Assembly: GCA_948579315.1 (NCBI GenBank)
Contig: CAPAOL010000001.1
Location: 124,001-188,000 of the forward strand
Source: an uncultured Phocaeicola sp.
GTDB taxonomy: Bacteria > Bacteroidota > Bacteroidia > Bacteroidales > Bacteroidaceae
Direction of reading: 5' to 3'
Length of the DNA: 64,000 bases
In this document: in pieces, positions 7,500-16,465 of the stretch
How the letters are laid out: each line of letters opens with the position of its first letter
Numbering within the stretch: position 1 is the stretch's first letter
Translations under genes and position numbers: made by a program
The notes under the pieces: generated by a model
What the model saw: the letters and a program-made list of their open reading frames with translations, nothing else
Databases searched by the model: none
Told to the model about the DNA's origin: nothing

Positions 7500-9401
7500 T
7501 TATTTTCGTATGCAACGAATAGCAAAAGCTTTTGTATCAACACCGGCATTAGATTCTTCTATAATATTTGTATCACTCTTCATGTAGAAAACTTTCGTGT
7601 CGATAGCAGTATTTGTATTGTCCAACGTCCAATATGCAAGATGTTTTTTCTCATAATCTGCTTGAAAAGCTCCTACGCACATTCCCACGGGAACAGCATT
7701 AAAACCTGATAAATTAGTTGCAGGTTGCACTTGTTCTCCCGGCTTTAAGGGTAACCAATTTCCTGACTTCAACAAAGAAGCCTCTCCCTTCAAGTAATCT
7801 TTTAAAATGTTCCAGTCTTCCCAATCTGGTATACTCCAATGAGTTGGTAAGATTTTAGCAGAAAGTGCTACATTAGCAGTATAAAAATAATATCCCGTAT
7901 CAGACAGCAAATATCCAGTAGTATTCGCAGCCACCGTATCTAGTCTAGCAATAGAACTGCCATCTACATATAAAGATGCCTCCAAATTACTCCTCATCCA
8001 GTATTGAGTTCCGATCTTTACTAGCGGATAATTATGGATGACTCCTCCACGTACGTCACGAACGACATCTTCCAATGCTAGAACAGATAATGCATCATCG
8101 GCCATCGCAACCGATAAGGAGATCGTCCCGTCTGCCAGCACATAAACATTATTGCGAGCCAATAAAGTGCCATTCACATAGGTTAATGAGTGATCTTCCA
8201 TATTCCACGATACACTTCCACCATTCACTTTTCCTGATTTTCCCAGCAACTGTGCCACAATCCCCTGAGATAAATTAACGCTGTCGTCTTCTTTCATCGG
8301 ATAAGCAACGATCGCTTGAGAAGAAAAATCCGGAGTTACAAGATACTCTTTACATATTTCGGCTACTTGTTTTCCTGAATGCATCACTTTATACACATTC
8401 GATTTTTCAAAAGTCAGTTCCGAAACATCTATGTATTTATGAAGAATAACTGATTCGGTATGATCCACTTCAGTCCCCTCCCAATCTCCGATTTCTCCAT
8501 TCATTTCACTCATCAATATATCTTCAGCCGATACAAATGTTATTTCCAATTCTCTCTGTTTTCCACTTTCCAATTGGAAAGTAAGTGGTAATAAACTGGT
8601 ATATAGTTTGCCTGCAGCTTCCAATGTTATGTATTGGTATCCAACTGTCGTCTCTTGGGGAATCAAAATAAGCTCTTTTCCTACTAGTCGACCGTCTTTT
8701 ATTTCCCATTCTCCTGCAGGAGTTATATCTTTCTCTTCAGAATAGGCAAAGAATGTTTTCTTCTGAAAATCATAAATAGCCTTAGTATAAAAGCCACTCA
8801 CCGAAAGTGTAGGTTTTACAGACAGTATTTCTTCTATATTCTCTCCCTCTCCAGGGACAAGGACTATTTTCATACGAAAAAACTGGTGATTGTAAGTCAA
8901 AGCAACTGCGTCTTTACTGGCTAATACTTCCTTTTTGGAAGCAACTAGAAAATCAGAATGAGAATAATCATCTGGTTTATTTTGAGTTGTTGCAACAGTC
9001 ACTTGCATGGAACTTTCCCCCATTGCTACTCCACTCTTCTGATATGGATAATAACTGATTAAATTCAATGTAACTCCATCATCCGGATAGTAAACCGATT
9101 CATCAGATACAAACTCACCAGTAGATGAACGCACAAAATGCAGATTATCTGCATAACGCTCTTCTTGCATTGTAGTAGTCCCTGCAAGTGCAAATAATCC
9201 CACTTCATCTCCTTCCTCAAAACTATTATTTGCTACACGGGTATTCATAATCTCATGAATATCAGCAACAAACTTTAATGGAATATCTCCATTATTGACG
9301 TCTTTCCCTTCCTCCGAAATATGGTTTACACAAGCTGCAAACATAGTACAACAGAGAATAAACGAACCTACTCCGACAGATAGGTTATGACATGTTTTCA
9401 T
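7500..9401 (-). CDS. Fimbrillin-like (Mfa/FimA type) surface lipoprotein
   Basis: The protein has 633 residues. It begins with a lipoprotein signal ending at the lipobox cysteine in TMFAAC (about residue 24). The N-terminal half has fimbrillin-family hallmarks: an early TRV motif (IMNTRVANNSF), FEEGDEVGLFAL, and SYYPYQ followed by SDFLVA and LTYNHQFFRMKI. The C-terminal 180 residues, with YWMRSNLEASLY and WSIPDWEDWNIL, resemble the FISUMP-type domain. Likely role: surface pilus subunit or adhesin. It stands alone, with his genes downstream on the same strand and no other fimbrial assembly gene nearby. The exact subfamily is uncertain. Confidence 0.75.
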   Translation of the reverse strand: MKTCHNLSVGVGSFILCCTMFAACVNHISEEGKDVNNGDIPLKFVADIHEIMNTRVANNSFEEGDEVGLFALAGTTTMQEERYADNLHFVRSSTGEFVSDESVYYPDDGVTLNLISYYPYQKSGVAMGESSMQVTVATTQNKPDDYSHSDFLVASKKEVLASKDAVALTYNHQFFRMKIVLVPGEGENIEEILSVKPTLSVSGFYTKAIYDFQKKTFFAYSEEKDITPAGEWEIKDGRLVGKELILIPQETTVGYQYITLEAAGKLYTSLLPLTFQLESGKQRELEITFVSAEDILMSEMNGEIGDWEGTEVDHTESVILHKYIDVSELTFEKSNVYKVMHSGKQVAEICKEYLVTPDFSSQAIVAYPMKEDDSVNLSQGIVAQLLGKSGKVNGGSVSWNMEDHSLTYVNGTLLARNNVYVLADGTISLSVAMADDALSVLALEDVVRDVRGGVIHNYPLVKIGTQYWMRSNLEASLYVDGSSIARLDTVAANTTGYLLSDTGYYFYTANVALSAKILPTHWSIPDWEDWNILKDYLKGEASLLKSGNWLPLKPGEQVQPATNLSGFNAVPVGMCVGAFQADYEKKHLAYWTLDNTNTAIDTKVFYMKSDTNIIEESNAGVDTKAFAIRCIRK

Positions 9402-9724
9402 TTTGTTTTTCTATTAGTTAAAAAAAGAAATTCTTGATTAGGCAGAAAGAATGCCATAAGAGGAAGTTTTCACTTTCGGTTATGAAAAACCATACAACAC
9501 GTTTGTTGCAACTGTAAAATCTTAAATTTCCACATTACAGTTTGAAATGTGAAAGCGAAAGTACAGATTCTAGTTAAGAAAAGAAATATTTTCCTTTTAA
9601 AAAAACAATCTTTTATATAAAAAACACGTAATCAACCATTTATATATCACATACAAATACAAGACATTCTGAACTCCACATTATTATATTAGCATTAGTT
9701 ATTATTTACTATCCGTCATTTATT
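9402..9724. other. Non-coding gap upstream of the fimbrillin-like gene
   Basis: No gene is apparent. A -7-like box with one mismatch (TACTTTCG, minus strand, 9563-9556) could serve the fimbrillin-like gene. A small inverted repeat pairs AACTGTAA (9510-9517) with TTACAGTT (9535-9542). The rest is A/T-rich without recognisable signals. Confidence 0.6.
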
Positions 9725-10378
9725 TCAAAAAGAATACCCCACTTCTATTCCGGCAATGTGTCTGCCTTGCGAAGATGCATATTGATAACAATAAAAGGCA
9801 TCCAATGACCAACATTTGGCTAAAGCAATCTCCACTCCGGGACGATAGCGCATACGGTCTGCTCTCCAAAAAGAGGTATCATCCAGACTTTGATAAATTT
9901 CAACAGAAAAATAAGGAGAAACGATTCCTTTTGTAGGAGCATAGGATAACTTCAAACGAGAACGTAGATGAGTTCCAAAATCACCACGGTCAAAAGTCTG
10001 CTGAAACCTCTCCCGCAAAGACACTTTCAACCATTGATAACGAAAGCTAACAGTAGCAGATATATGATAACGATGTCTCAACTTCCAGTCTGAATCACCC
10101 AAACTCAAAAGATGAGCCTCATATCCCACCCCAAAATTCAAAAAAGAATAAGGACGATAACTTCCGCCCGCAGTCAATCCCCAACGATCCAATCGGCTTA
10201 CATCATCTTTCATACGCAACTCTAAATCGCCTGAAACCGAGAAACGGGAATCTATCTTATGATTTACCTTGAATTTAGTCCATGTATTGAAATCATCACT
10301 TTGTGCCCATGCAGAAAATGACATTCCAAACAACAAAACAAACAGCCAAATCTTTGTATGTAACATTATTCTACTCAT
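9725..10378 (-). CDS. DUF2490 family outer-membrane beta-barrel protein
   Basis: The protein has 217 residues with a signal peptide cleaved after SFSAWAQ. Alternating hydrophobic/polar strands (RFSVSGDLELRMK, YHISATVSFRYQWLKVSLRERF, LRSRLKLSYAP) and a C-terminal GIEVGYSF ending in Phe are typical of an outer-membrane barrel. The DFNTWTKFKVNHKI start matches DUF2490 proteins. The function is not known. Its own -7 box is at 10399-10406, so it is monocistronic and divergent from the AAA-like gene. Confidence 0.7.
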   Translation of the reverse strand: MSRIMLHTKIWLFVLLFGMSFSAWAQSDDFNTWTKFKVNHKIDSRFSVSGDLELRMKDDVSRLDRWGLTAGGSYRPYSFLNFGVGYEAHLLSLGDSDWKLRHRYHISATVSFRYQWLKVSLRERFQQTFDRGDFGTHLRSRLKLSYAPTKGIVSPYFSVEIYQSLDDTSFWRADRMRYRPGVEIALAKCWSLDAFYCYQYASSQGRHIAGIEVGYSF

Positions 10379-10398
10379 TGATTATCGGGTTGACGTTA

Positions 10399-10406
10399 CA
10401 AAGATA
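10399..10406 (-). promoter_or_regulatory. Predicted -7 box of the DUF2490 gene
   Basis: TATCTTTG on the minus strand matches TAnnTTTG, about 20 bases before the ATG at 10378. The nearest TTTG upstream is 15 bp away, closer than usual. Confidence 0.5.
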
Positions 10407-10498
10407 ATAAATTATCTCCGGCAAAGGAAAGGCGTAAAACTGAATTTATTCTGAAAAGATAATGTTTGTATTCTGCCTAAATTCTCATTTGCATATTG

Positions 10499-10506
10499 TA
10501 TCTTTG
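10499..10506 (+). promoter_or_regulatory. Predicted -7 box of the AAA/PD-(D/E)XK gene
   Basis: TATCTTTG on the plus strand matches TAnnTTTG, 26 bases before the ATG at 10533. No TTTG occurs at 19-21 bp spacing. Confidence 0.5.
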
Positions 10507-10532
10507 CGTAAGAAACTCTAAAACCATCGGAT

Positions 10533-12098
10533 ATGGACAACTTAATGCGTAAACTTCCTATTGGAATACAGACATTCGAAGGAATACGGAAGGAGAATTA
10601 TCTTTATGTGGATAAAACCGCGCTTATATGGCGTATGGCCAATTTGGGGAAGCCATATTTTCTAAGCAGACCACGCCGCTTTGGTAAAAGTTTATTAATT
10701 TCGACATTCGATGCTTATTTCCAAGGGAAAAAAGAGCTATTTAATGGATTAGCCATTGAACAACTAGAGACGAAATGGGAACAGTATCCAGTTTTACACC
10801 TTGATCTGAATGCAAAAAAATATGAGACAGCAGCGGATTTAATTGCAATGCTAAACCAATATTTAGAAAAATGGGAAGCTATTTATGGTGATGAGAAAAA
10901 AGACCGTAGCCCTGAAGAACGTTTTAGCTATGTGATCGAGCAAGCTTTTCTGAAAACAGGAAAAAACGTCGTCGTATTAGTGGACGAATATGACAAACCA
11001 CTTTTGCAGGCTATTACTCGTCCGAAATTATTCGAGGACTATCGTCAGACATTAAAAGCCTTTTATGGAGTGCTGAAAAGTGCCGACGCATATCTCCGTT
11101 TTGTTTTCCTGACCGGAGTTACGAAGTTCTCTCAAGTCAGCGTATTCAGCGATCTGAATCAGTTGAATGACATTAGTTTAGACTATTCTTATGCCACACT
11201 TTGCGGTATTACCCAAGAAGAATTGGAGAGTACTTTCAAACCCGAGATTGAAATTTTCGGTCGTAAGAATCATCAAACTCCAGAAGAAGTAGTCACAGCA
11301 ATGAAACGTAACTATGACGGTTATCATTTTCACCCGGATGGCTCAGGGGTATTCAATCCGTTCAGCGTATTGAATGCTTTCAGCAAATTGGAGTTGGGCA
11401 GCTATTGGTTCCAAACCGGTACGCCAACATTCTTGGTTGAACTACTACAAAAAAGTGAATATGATCTCCGTACTTTATTAAATGGTATAGAAGCGCCTGC
11501 TTCTTCTTTTGTAGAATACAGAATGGATGCTAATAATCCTATACCGCTGATTTATCAAAGTGGATATCTGACTATTAAGGATTACGACAGAGAGTTTCAG
11601 AACTATCGGCTTGATTTTCCGAATGATGAAGTGCGCTACGGATTCATTAACTTTCTTGTTCCGTTTTACACTCCAATGAAGAACAACGATCAAGGATTTT
11701 ATATCGGAAAATTCGTTCAGGAATTACGCACAGGTGATTATGAATCTTTCCTCACCCGTTTGGAGGCTTTCTTTGCTGATATTCCGTATGAACTGAATGA
11801 CCAGACCGAACGGCACTATCAGGTTATTTTCTATCTTGTATTCAAACTAATGGGACAATTCACAGAAGCAGAAGTACGCAGTGCCCGCGGACGTGCCGAT
11901 GCTGTGGTCAAAACGCCCAAATATGTCTATGTATTTGAGTTCAAACTAAATGGAACCGCAGAAGAAGCAATAAAACAGATTAATGAAAAAGGTTACCTGA
12001 TTCCTTATCAGAAAGACCATCGGGAAATAGTGAAGATCGGTGTGGAATTCAGCGCGGAAACCCGCAATATCAATCGTTGGCTAGCAGATACGAAGTAA
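10533..12098 (+). CDS. AAA-ATPase-like protein with C-terminal PD-(D/E)XK nuclease domain
   Basis: The protein has 521 residues. The N-terminal AAA-ATPase-like domain (PF09820 type) has a short P-loop, RPRRFGKSLL at residues 46-55 with Lys52, and a Walker B strand VVVLVDEYDKP with Asp151-Glu152. The C-terminal region (PDDEXK_9 type) shows a nuclease core: Asp456 in GRADA and Glu469-Phe-Lys471 in FEFKL. These proteins are numerous in Bacteroidetes genomes, often in several copies. A role in mobile or defence-like processes has been suggested but their activity is not established. It is a single gene with its own -7 box and a hairpin after its stop. Confidence 0.85.
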   Translation: MDNLMRKLPIGIQTFEGIRKENYLYVDKTALIWRMANLGKPYFLSRPRRFGKSLLISTFDAYFQGKKELFNGLAIEQLETKWEQYPVLHLDLNAKKYETAADLIAMLNQYLEKWEAIYGDEKKDRSPEERFSYVIEQAFLKTGKNVVVLVDEYDKPLLQAITRPKLFEDYRQTLKAFYGVLKSADAYLRFVFLTGVTKFSQVSVFSDLNQLNDISLDYSYATLCGITQEELESTFKPEIEIFGRKNHQTPEEVVTAMKRNYDGYHFHPDGSGVFNPFSVLNAFSKLELGSYWFQTGTPTFLVELLQKSEYDLRTLLNGIEAPASSFVEYRMDANNPIPLIYQSGYLTIKDYDREFQNYRLDFPNDEVRYGFINFLVPFYTPMKNNDQGFYIGKFVQELRTGDYESFLTRLEAFFADIPYELNDQTERHYQVIFYLVFKLMGQFTEAEVRSARGRADAVVKTPKYVYVFEFKLNGTAEEAIKQINEKGYLIPYQKDHREIVKIGVEFSAETRNINRWLADTK

Positions 12099-12112
12099 AT
12101 ATGATAAAAACA

Positions 12113-12147
12113 TTTCGGGAAGAATCGTAACAACGAACTTCCCGAAA
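12113..12147. terminator. Bidirectional terminator between convergent genes
   Basis: A perfect 10-bp stem pairs TTTCGGGAAG (12113-12122) with CTTCCCGAAA (12138-12147) around a 15-base loop. It lies between the AAA-like gene (+) and glpT (-). The U-run is weak on both sides. Confidence 0.65.
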
Positions 12148-12229
12148 TTAAATCCAATACCTTTGAAAACAAACACTTGTTATACTCTTTTACAAACAAT
12201 TTTTGCAATCTAACCTAATATACCTGGAA

Positions 12230-13585
12230 CTAATCTGTCTCTTTTGATTTTGCATCCCAGACCAATAACGCCAAAAGCACTGACAGCAGAGCCGCCCCTA
12301 TCCAAAACCAATTAATATAGATGAAGTCATAAATATCAACTCCGTTCTGAACCGTTTTTTGCCCTTCTATCAGTATACCGCTCATCACATCCTGCAATCC
12401 GGCACCAATATAACTGGCAATACCAACAACTCCCAATGCAGCTCCCGATGCATTGCGAGGAGCAATATCGACAGCCATCAAACCACCCAAAAAGCAAATT
12501 AGTACTCCAATTCCTAAACCAAAAAGAATCATAGCCAATACATCTATCCAAAAATGTACGCCCGGAACCAACAGGAAAAGGCAAAGTGCAAATACATTCA
12601 TCAATCCGAAGATTAAGGCAGGAACATTACGACGACCACCAAACAATTTATCCGAAATCACTCCGGAAAACATCGTACCGATGATACCACAAACCGGACA
12701 AATAGAAATGATAAAACTGGCATCCAGGGTAGAATACCCTTTTTGAGCTTCCAAGTAAAAGACGCCCCAGCTGTTTATCGCATAACGACTGATATACATA
12801 AAAGCACTCGAAAGGGCAAGAATCCAAATGGCAGGCATCATCAACACCTGGCGCTGTGCTTTATTGAAATCCGCCGTTTCTGTTGCACTCATCTCTTTTT
12901 TCTGTTTGGGAACATTCACTGGAGGGAAACCCTGACTCTCGGGAGTGTCATGAAAGAACTTCCACACGATTAAAGCTCCAAGCAAACCGACAATACCGGC
13001 TCCGAAGAAGCCGTATCGCCAACCCAAGACACTGACAATAGACGCAATAATCAAAAAGGTTAACGCTTCACCGATGTTATGGCTGGCAGACCAAAATCCG
13101 TAATAGGAACCCCGTTCTTTGTCCGTGAACCAACGAGAAAGGCCAACCACACAGGAGGCCGCCCCCATAGACTGAAACCATCCGCTAATCCCCCAAAGGA
13201 CAGCAAATAGAATAAAAGAATTGGTAAAGCCGAGACATAAGTTCACTAATGCCGTAACCAATAAACCAGTAGTCATGAAGCGATTGATATTGCTACGGTC
13301 GGCAAGGAAACCATTCGTGAACTTTCCGAGGGCGTAAGTGAAGAATAATACGGAGCCGATTATTCCCAGTTCCGTTTCAGAGAAGATTCCTTCCTCTACG
13401 ATGGGCTTCTTTACGACATTCAGACTAAGGCGGCAAACATAATACATACCGTAGCCAAAGGTTGCCGAAAGGAAGGTAGACCACTTCAGATACTTCAGAC
13501 GACGTTCATCGGAAGAGGACAAAGCCTCCCCGTTACAAGGTCCCGGTGAAGAGACCTTGTAAAAGTTTATAAGCTGTTTCAACAT
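12230..13585 (-). CDS. glpT: Glycerol-3-phosphate:phosphate antiporter (MFS, GlpT family)
   Basis: Inner-membrane transporter of 451 residues with about 12 hydrophobic segments. Family features include YVCRLSLNVVKKPIVEEG after the first helix, GLGWRYGF-type loops, DKERGSYYGFWSASHNIGEALT and GIGVLICFLGGLMAVDIAPRNASGAA. It exchanges sn-glycerol-3-phosphate for inorganic phosphate. UhpT or PgtP-type substrates cannot be excluded from sequence alone, but the phosphodiesterase gene 12 bp upstream supports glycerol-3-phosphate. It is the last gene of locus 1. Confidence 0.88.
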   Translation of the reverse strand: MLKQLINFYKVSSPGPCNGEALSSSDERRLKYLKWSTFLSATFGYGMYYVCRLSLNVVKKPIVEEGIFSETELGIIGSVLFFTYALGKFTNGFLADRSNINRFMTTGLLVTALVNLCLGFTNSFILFAVLWGISGWFQSMGAASCVVGLSRWFTDKERGSYYGFWSASHNIGEALTFLIIASIVSVLGWRYGFFGAGIVGLLGALIVWKFFHDTPESQGFPPVNVPKQKKEMSATETADFNKAQRQVLMMPAIWILALSSAFMYISRYAINSWGVFYLEAQKGYSTLDASFIISICPVCGIIGTMFSGVISDKLFGGRRNVPALIFGLMNVFALCLFLLVPGVHFWIDVLAMILFGLGIGVLICFLGGLMAVDIAPRNASGAALGVVGIASYIGAGLQDVMSGILIEGQKTVQNGVDIYDFIYINWFWIGAALLSVLLALLVWDAKSKETD

Positions 13586-13597
13586 GAAGAAATACAG

Positions 13598-14497
13598 TTA
13601 GTTGTGAAGTTTCTTTTTGCGCAGATACTCCAGTAACAGCGCAGGACGATCGGTTTGAATTAATTTCGCTCCCTGATTAATGATCCATCCCCAGCTTTCT
13701 TCCGGTTGATGGAGTTCCACCGCACGGTCATCATCATGACCGCCACATAGTTCGGGCCAAAGAGAATTGATAAACAAGTTAGAACCTGTATCACGCACTT
13801 TCTTTATCAGGTTAAGAACCTCCGGATTATCATTATCGAATACTAATTCATAAGCAGCAGGCTTCATGTGAGTCTGATAACTGTCAATAATAGCTTCGGC
13901 TCCTTCTTTGTGCAACTGTACAATAGGCATAAAAATTACTTTATCCAACACAGCACCGTTTTCAGCTTTCACTTGTTCGTAAGGAAGCCCGGCTTTGATA
14001 ACACACTGGTCAACTGTTCCAGTCTTCTCAAGTACGGCATAAGCCTCCTGAAAATAATCATAGCCCTTATCAATATTTACCATTATCTTACCTTTGCAAA
14101 GCAACATGACTTCCTCCAATGTAGGAATCTGATGTCTTGTTTTACAAGCGACCCCATTTTTAAGACGCATTGCTTTCAATTCCGCTAATGTATAATCTTC
14201 TACTAGCCCTTTTCCGTTCATGGTGCGATTGATTGTTTTATCATGCATCACTACCAAATGTCCGTCTTTGGTTCTTTTCAAATCAATCTCTACCATATCG
14301 ACTCCCATATCAATGCAATTCTGTATACCTTGCAATGAGTTTTCCGGAGCATTACGCCAATCAGCCCGATGTGATACAACCAGTATTTTATCAGGATGAT
14401 TTCCTAACAGGTTTTCTTTGATTTCAGTTATTCTATTTTGGGCAACAGCCAGTTGTACCAAACATAGAAGAAGTATGAAGTTACATATCCGTTTCAT
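13598..14497 (-). CDS. Secreted glycerophosphodiester phosphodiesterase
   Basis: Hydrolyses glycerophosphodiesters to sn-glycerol-3-phosphate and an alcohol. The start at 14497 gives 299 residues beginning with a signal peptide ending in LAVAQ; an alternative ATG at 14509 adds four residues. GDPD motifs: VSHRADWRNAPENSL (catalytic His, Arg and the Glu of PENS), VEIDLKRTKDGHLVVMHD (Glu and Asp metal ligands, second His) and the later VNIDKGYDYF and IQTDRPALL. The signal peptide places it in the periplasm. Its product is the substrate of the transporter encoded next. Confidence 0.9.
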   Translation of the reverse strand: MKRICNFILLLCLVQLAVAQNRITEIKENLLGNHPDKILVVSHRADWRNAPENSLQGIQNCIDMGVDMVEIDLKRTKDGHLVVMHDKTINRTMNGKGLVEDYTLAELKAMRLKNGVACKTRHQIPTLEEVMLLCKGKIMVNIDKGYDYFQEAYAVLEKTGTVDQCVIKAGLPYEQVKAENGAVLDKVIFMPIVQLHKEGAEAIIDSYQTHMKPAAYELVFDNDNPEVLNLIKKVRDTGSNLFINSLWPELCGGHDDDRAVELHQPEESWGWIINQGAKLIQTDRPALLLEYLRKKKLHN

Positions 14498-14517
14498 AAG
14501 TTCAAACATTAAGAATT

Positions 14518-15576
14518 TTAATTCAGTTTATTGTTTTTCCAGACCATTTTTTCTCCCCACATTGGTACATAGGTATGTTCACAATTAATCTTCGAAGCCC
14601 GTTCGAGTGCCAGTTCCAATGACCATCTCGATTCGTCAACACCGGCATGAGCAAGCTCCAGAATATGCGATAACAAGACATAATCCGGTTCTACCTGCCC
14701 TGCACCCGAGCCCAGAATATTATTTTCAATCAGTGCATTGGGAGCGTAACGTGGTATCAATACATTCACATGAGAAGCCAGATTCGTATATTGTTCCGGT
14801 TTATAGTTGGAGTCTCCTACATGCATAAAGACGAAGTTATCGGTATCTTCACCACAATCAATCGAAAATACAGTCACAAAATTAGATAACCCGGAATTGT
14901 TGTGATCGGTGATACAGGTTTTAATCTTGAATTTTCCTATTTCATAATCTTTATCTCCTTTTGCGGTATAAGGATATGTCGTATCTTTCAGGTAGTTAGA
15001 CAATACCGGTTTGCCTAAATCAAACATAGCCTGAATAAGATCATTGTTATAATGATCGGAATGCTTATGAGTGACGCAGAGAAAATCAATATAAGGTGCC
15101 AGTTCTTTTGCCCAACGATGAGATATGTCAATAGCAAAACACCCTGACGGAGTCTTGACCACATATCCCATATTATAAAGTGCCCAAATCTCTGCTGTAC
15201 CATTTTCCACTTTTGAATTCTTAACTCCATCCATTACGCGGTCAAATGCGCTCCGATAAAAATAGATAATAGGATCACACTTTTCCATATTCGTACTTGC
15301 TTGGTCGAAGCCATTCAAATAACTGATGAAATAATCATTTTTACATTTATCCGCATACTCCTGAATTTTGGTCAAAGTAGCAGTACGTCCAGCATTGACA
15401 ATCAAAGGAGAAGAATTCCACAACTGTTGTGCTGTGGCATCCACTTCCTCTGCCAATTGAGTAAGGATTCCTTCATGACCTGTTTTGGTACTGTTGTTGT
15501 CATCATCATCGCAAGCAACAAAGCCTATTGCCAAAAGGCAAAACAGTAAATATTGAATTTTTCTTATTATATCCAT
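14518..15576 (-). CDS. Metallo-beta-lactamase-fold lipoprotein
   Basis: The protein has 352 residues. The lipobox cysteine at residue 22 is followed by four Asp residues, the pattern of Bacteroides surface-exported lipoproteins. The metal-binding motif HxHxDH is His170, His172, Asp174, His175 in CVTHKHSDHYN. Later metal ligands are probably the His in FMHVGDSNY and the His in YVLLSHILE. This is a hydrolase fold resembling UlaG-like or N-acyl-phosphatidylethanolamine phospholipase D-like members. A phosphodiesterase or lactonase activity would fit the locus, but the sequence does not decide. Confidence 0.75.
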   Translation of the reverse strand: MDIIRKIQYLLFCLLAIGFVACDDDDNNSTKTGHEGILTQLAEEVDATAQQLWNSSPLIVNAGRTATLTKIQEYADKCKNDYFISYLNGFDQASTNMEKCDPIIYFYRSAFDRVMDGVKNSKVENGTAEIWALYNMGYVVKTPSGCFAIDISHRWAKELAPYIDFLCVTHKHSDHYNNDLIQAMFDLGKPVLSNYLKDTTYPYTAKGDKDYEIGKFKIKTCITDHNNSGLSNFVTVFSIDCGEDTDNFVFMHVGDSNYKPEQYTNLASHVNVLIPRYAPNALIENNILGSGAGQVEPDYVLLSHILELAHAGVDESRWSLELALERASKINCEHTYVPMWGEKMVWKNNKLN

Positions 15577-15577
15577 C

Positions 15578-16465
15578 TTATTTCAGTGTTTTATAATCAT
15601 TAATTATTTTATTGAAAGTTTCAACAACCCGTTCCGGTGTTGGACGTGTATCATGGTTTTCATGATCTTTAGTCGCTTCATACATGAAAACTCCTTCATA
15701 ACCGACTCCTTCGAGTGCGTGCATTAACTTTCCCCACTTAATATCGCCTTGCGTAGGAAGCCAGTGGCACTCGTTGACAAAATCAAAATCCGAAGCATGT
15801 ATGGTGCCAATACGTTCACCAATGGCTTCTACAAAATGTTCCGTCGTTCCTTTTGTATAATGATTGGTATCAAAACAAACCTTCACATCGGGAATGTCTT
15901 TGATAATCTCCCAAAGTTCTTCAGGAGTATTTCCCAGACAAGTCCGCGGCAGATTCTCTATACATAACTGTGCTCCTATCTGATCCGCATACTTCTTCAG
16001 ATAAGCGATAGACCTGGAAGCATTGGCTATTCTTTGTGCCCGAATACTGTCGTCAATCGGTTCGGAACTTGGATGCAAAACTAAACATTTCGGTTGAAAT
16101 TGAGCACACTGTTCAATCATCTCCGCCATAAAATCTACATTTTCTTTCCTTTTCTTTTCATCGAGAACCGATATATCCAACGTTCGGGAAAAAGGAAGAT
16201 GTATAGACCAGACTTTGATACCGGCACTATCAATTTTTGCTTTCATATCCCGAACACGAGGAATGACCTCATTTGCCGGAATGCCTCTATAACACTGGTT
16301 AAATGCAACTTCCACATACTCTAGCCCCACAGACCGAGCTTGAGAAAAGTCTGTGGAAGCAGGTACTTTCCACAAAGCTGTAGTAGTACCTACTTTATAT
16401 TTCTGTGCATATACTCCCATTGTCATCGTCATAAATACAATAAAAACCGAGATTCTCATTATCAC
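15578..16465 (-). CDS. Secreted sugar-phosphate isomerase/epimerase-like TIM barrel
   Basis: The protein has 295 residues with a signal peptide ending MGVYAQ. It belongs to the xylose-isomerase-like TIM barrel group. Candidate metal ligands in order are Glu of CIENLPRT, Asp of VCFDTNH, His of TIHASDFDF and Glu of FMYEATKDHE. The group contains isomerases, epimerases and AP-endonuclease-like enzymes, so the name is structural. A periplasmic copy is notable: it would act on substrate before inner-membrane transport. It abuts its neighbours (1 bp to the MBL gene, 0 bp to the propeller lipoprotein), showing co-translation. Confidence 0.8.
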   Translation of the reverse strand: MIMRISVFIVFMTMTMGVYAQKYKVGTTTALWKVPASTDFSQARSVGLEYVEVAFNQCYRGIPANEVIPRVRDMKAKIDSAGIKVWSIHLPFSRTLDISVLDEKKRKENVDFMAEMIEQCAQFQPKCLVLHPSSEPIDDSIRAQRIANASRSIAYLKKYADQIGAQLCIENLPRTCLGNTPEELWEIIKDIPDVKVCFDTNHYTKGTTEHFVEAIGERIGTIHASDFDFVNECHWLPTQGDIKWGKLMHALEGVGYEGVFMYEATKDHENHDTRPTPERVVETFNKIINDYKTLK

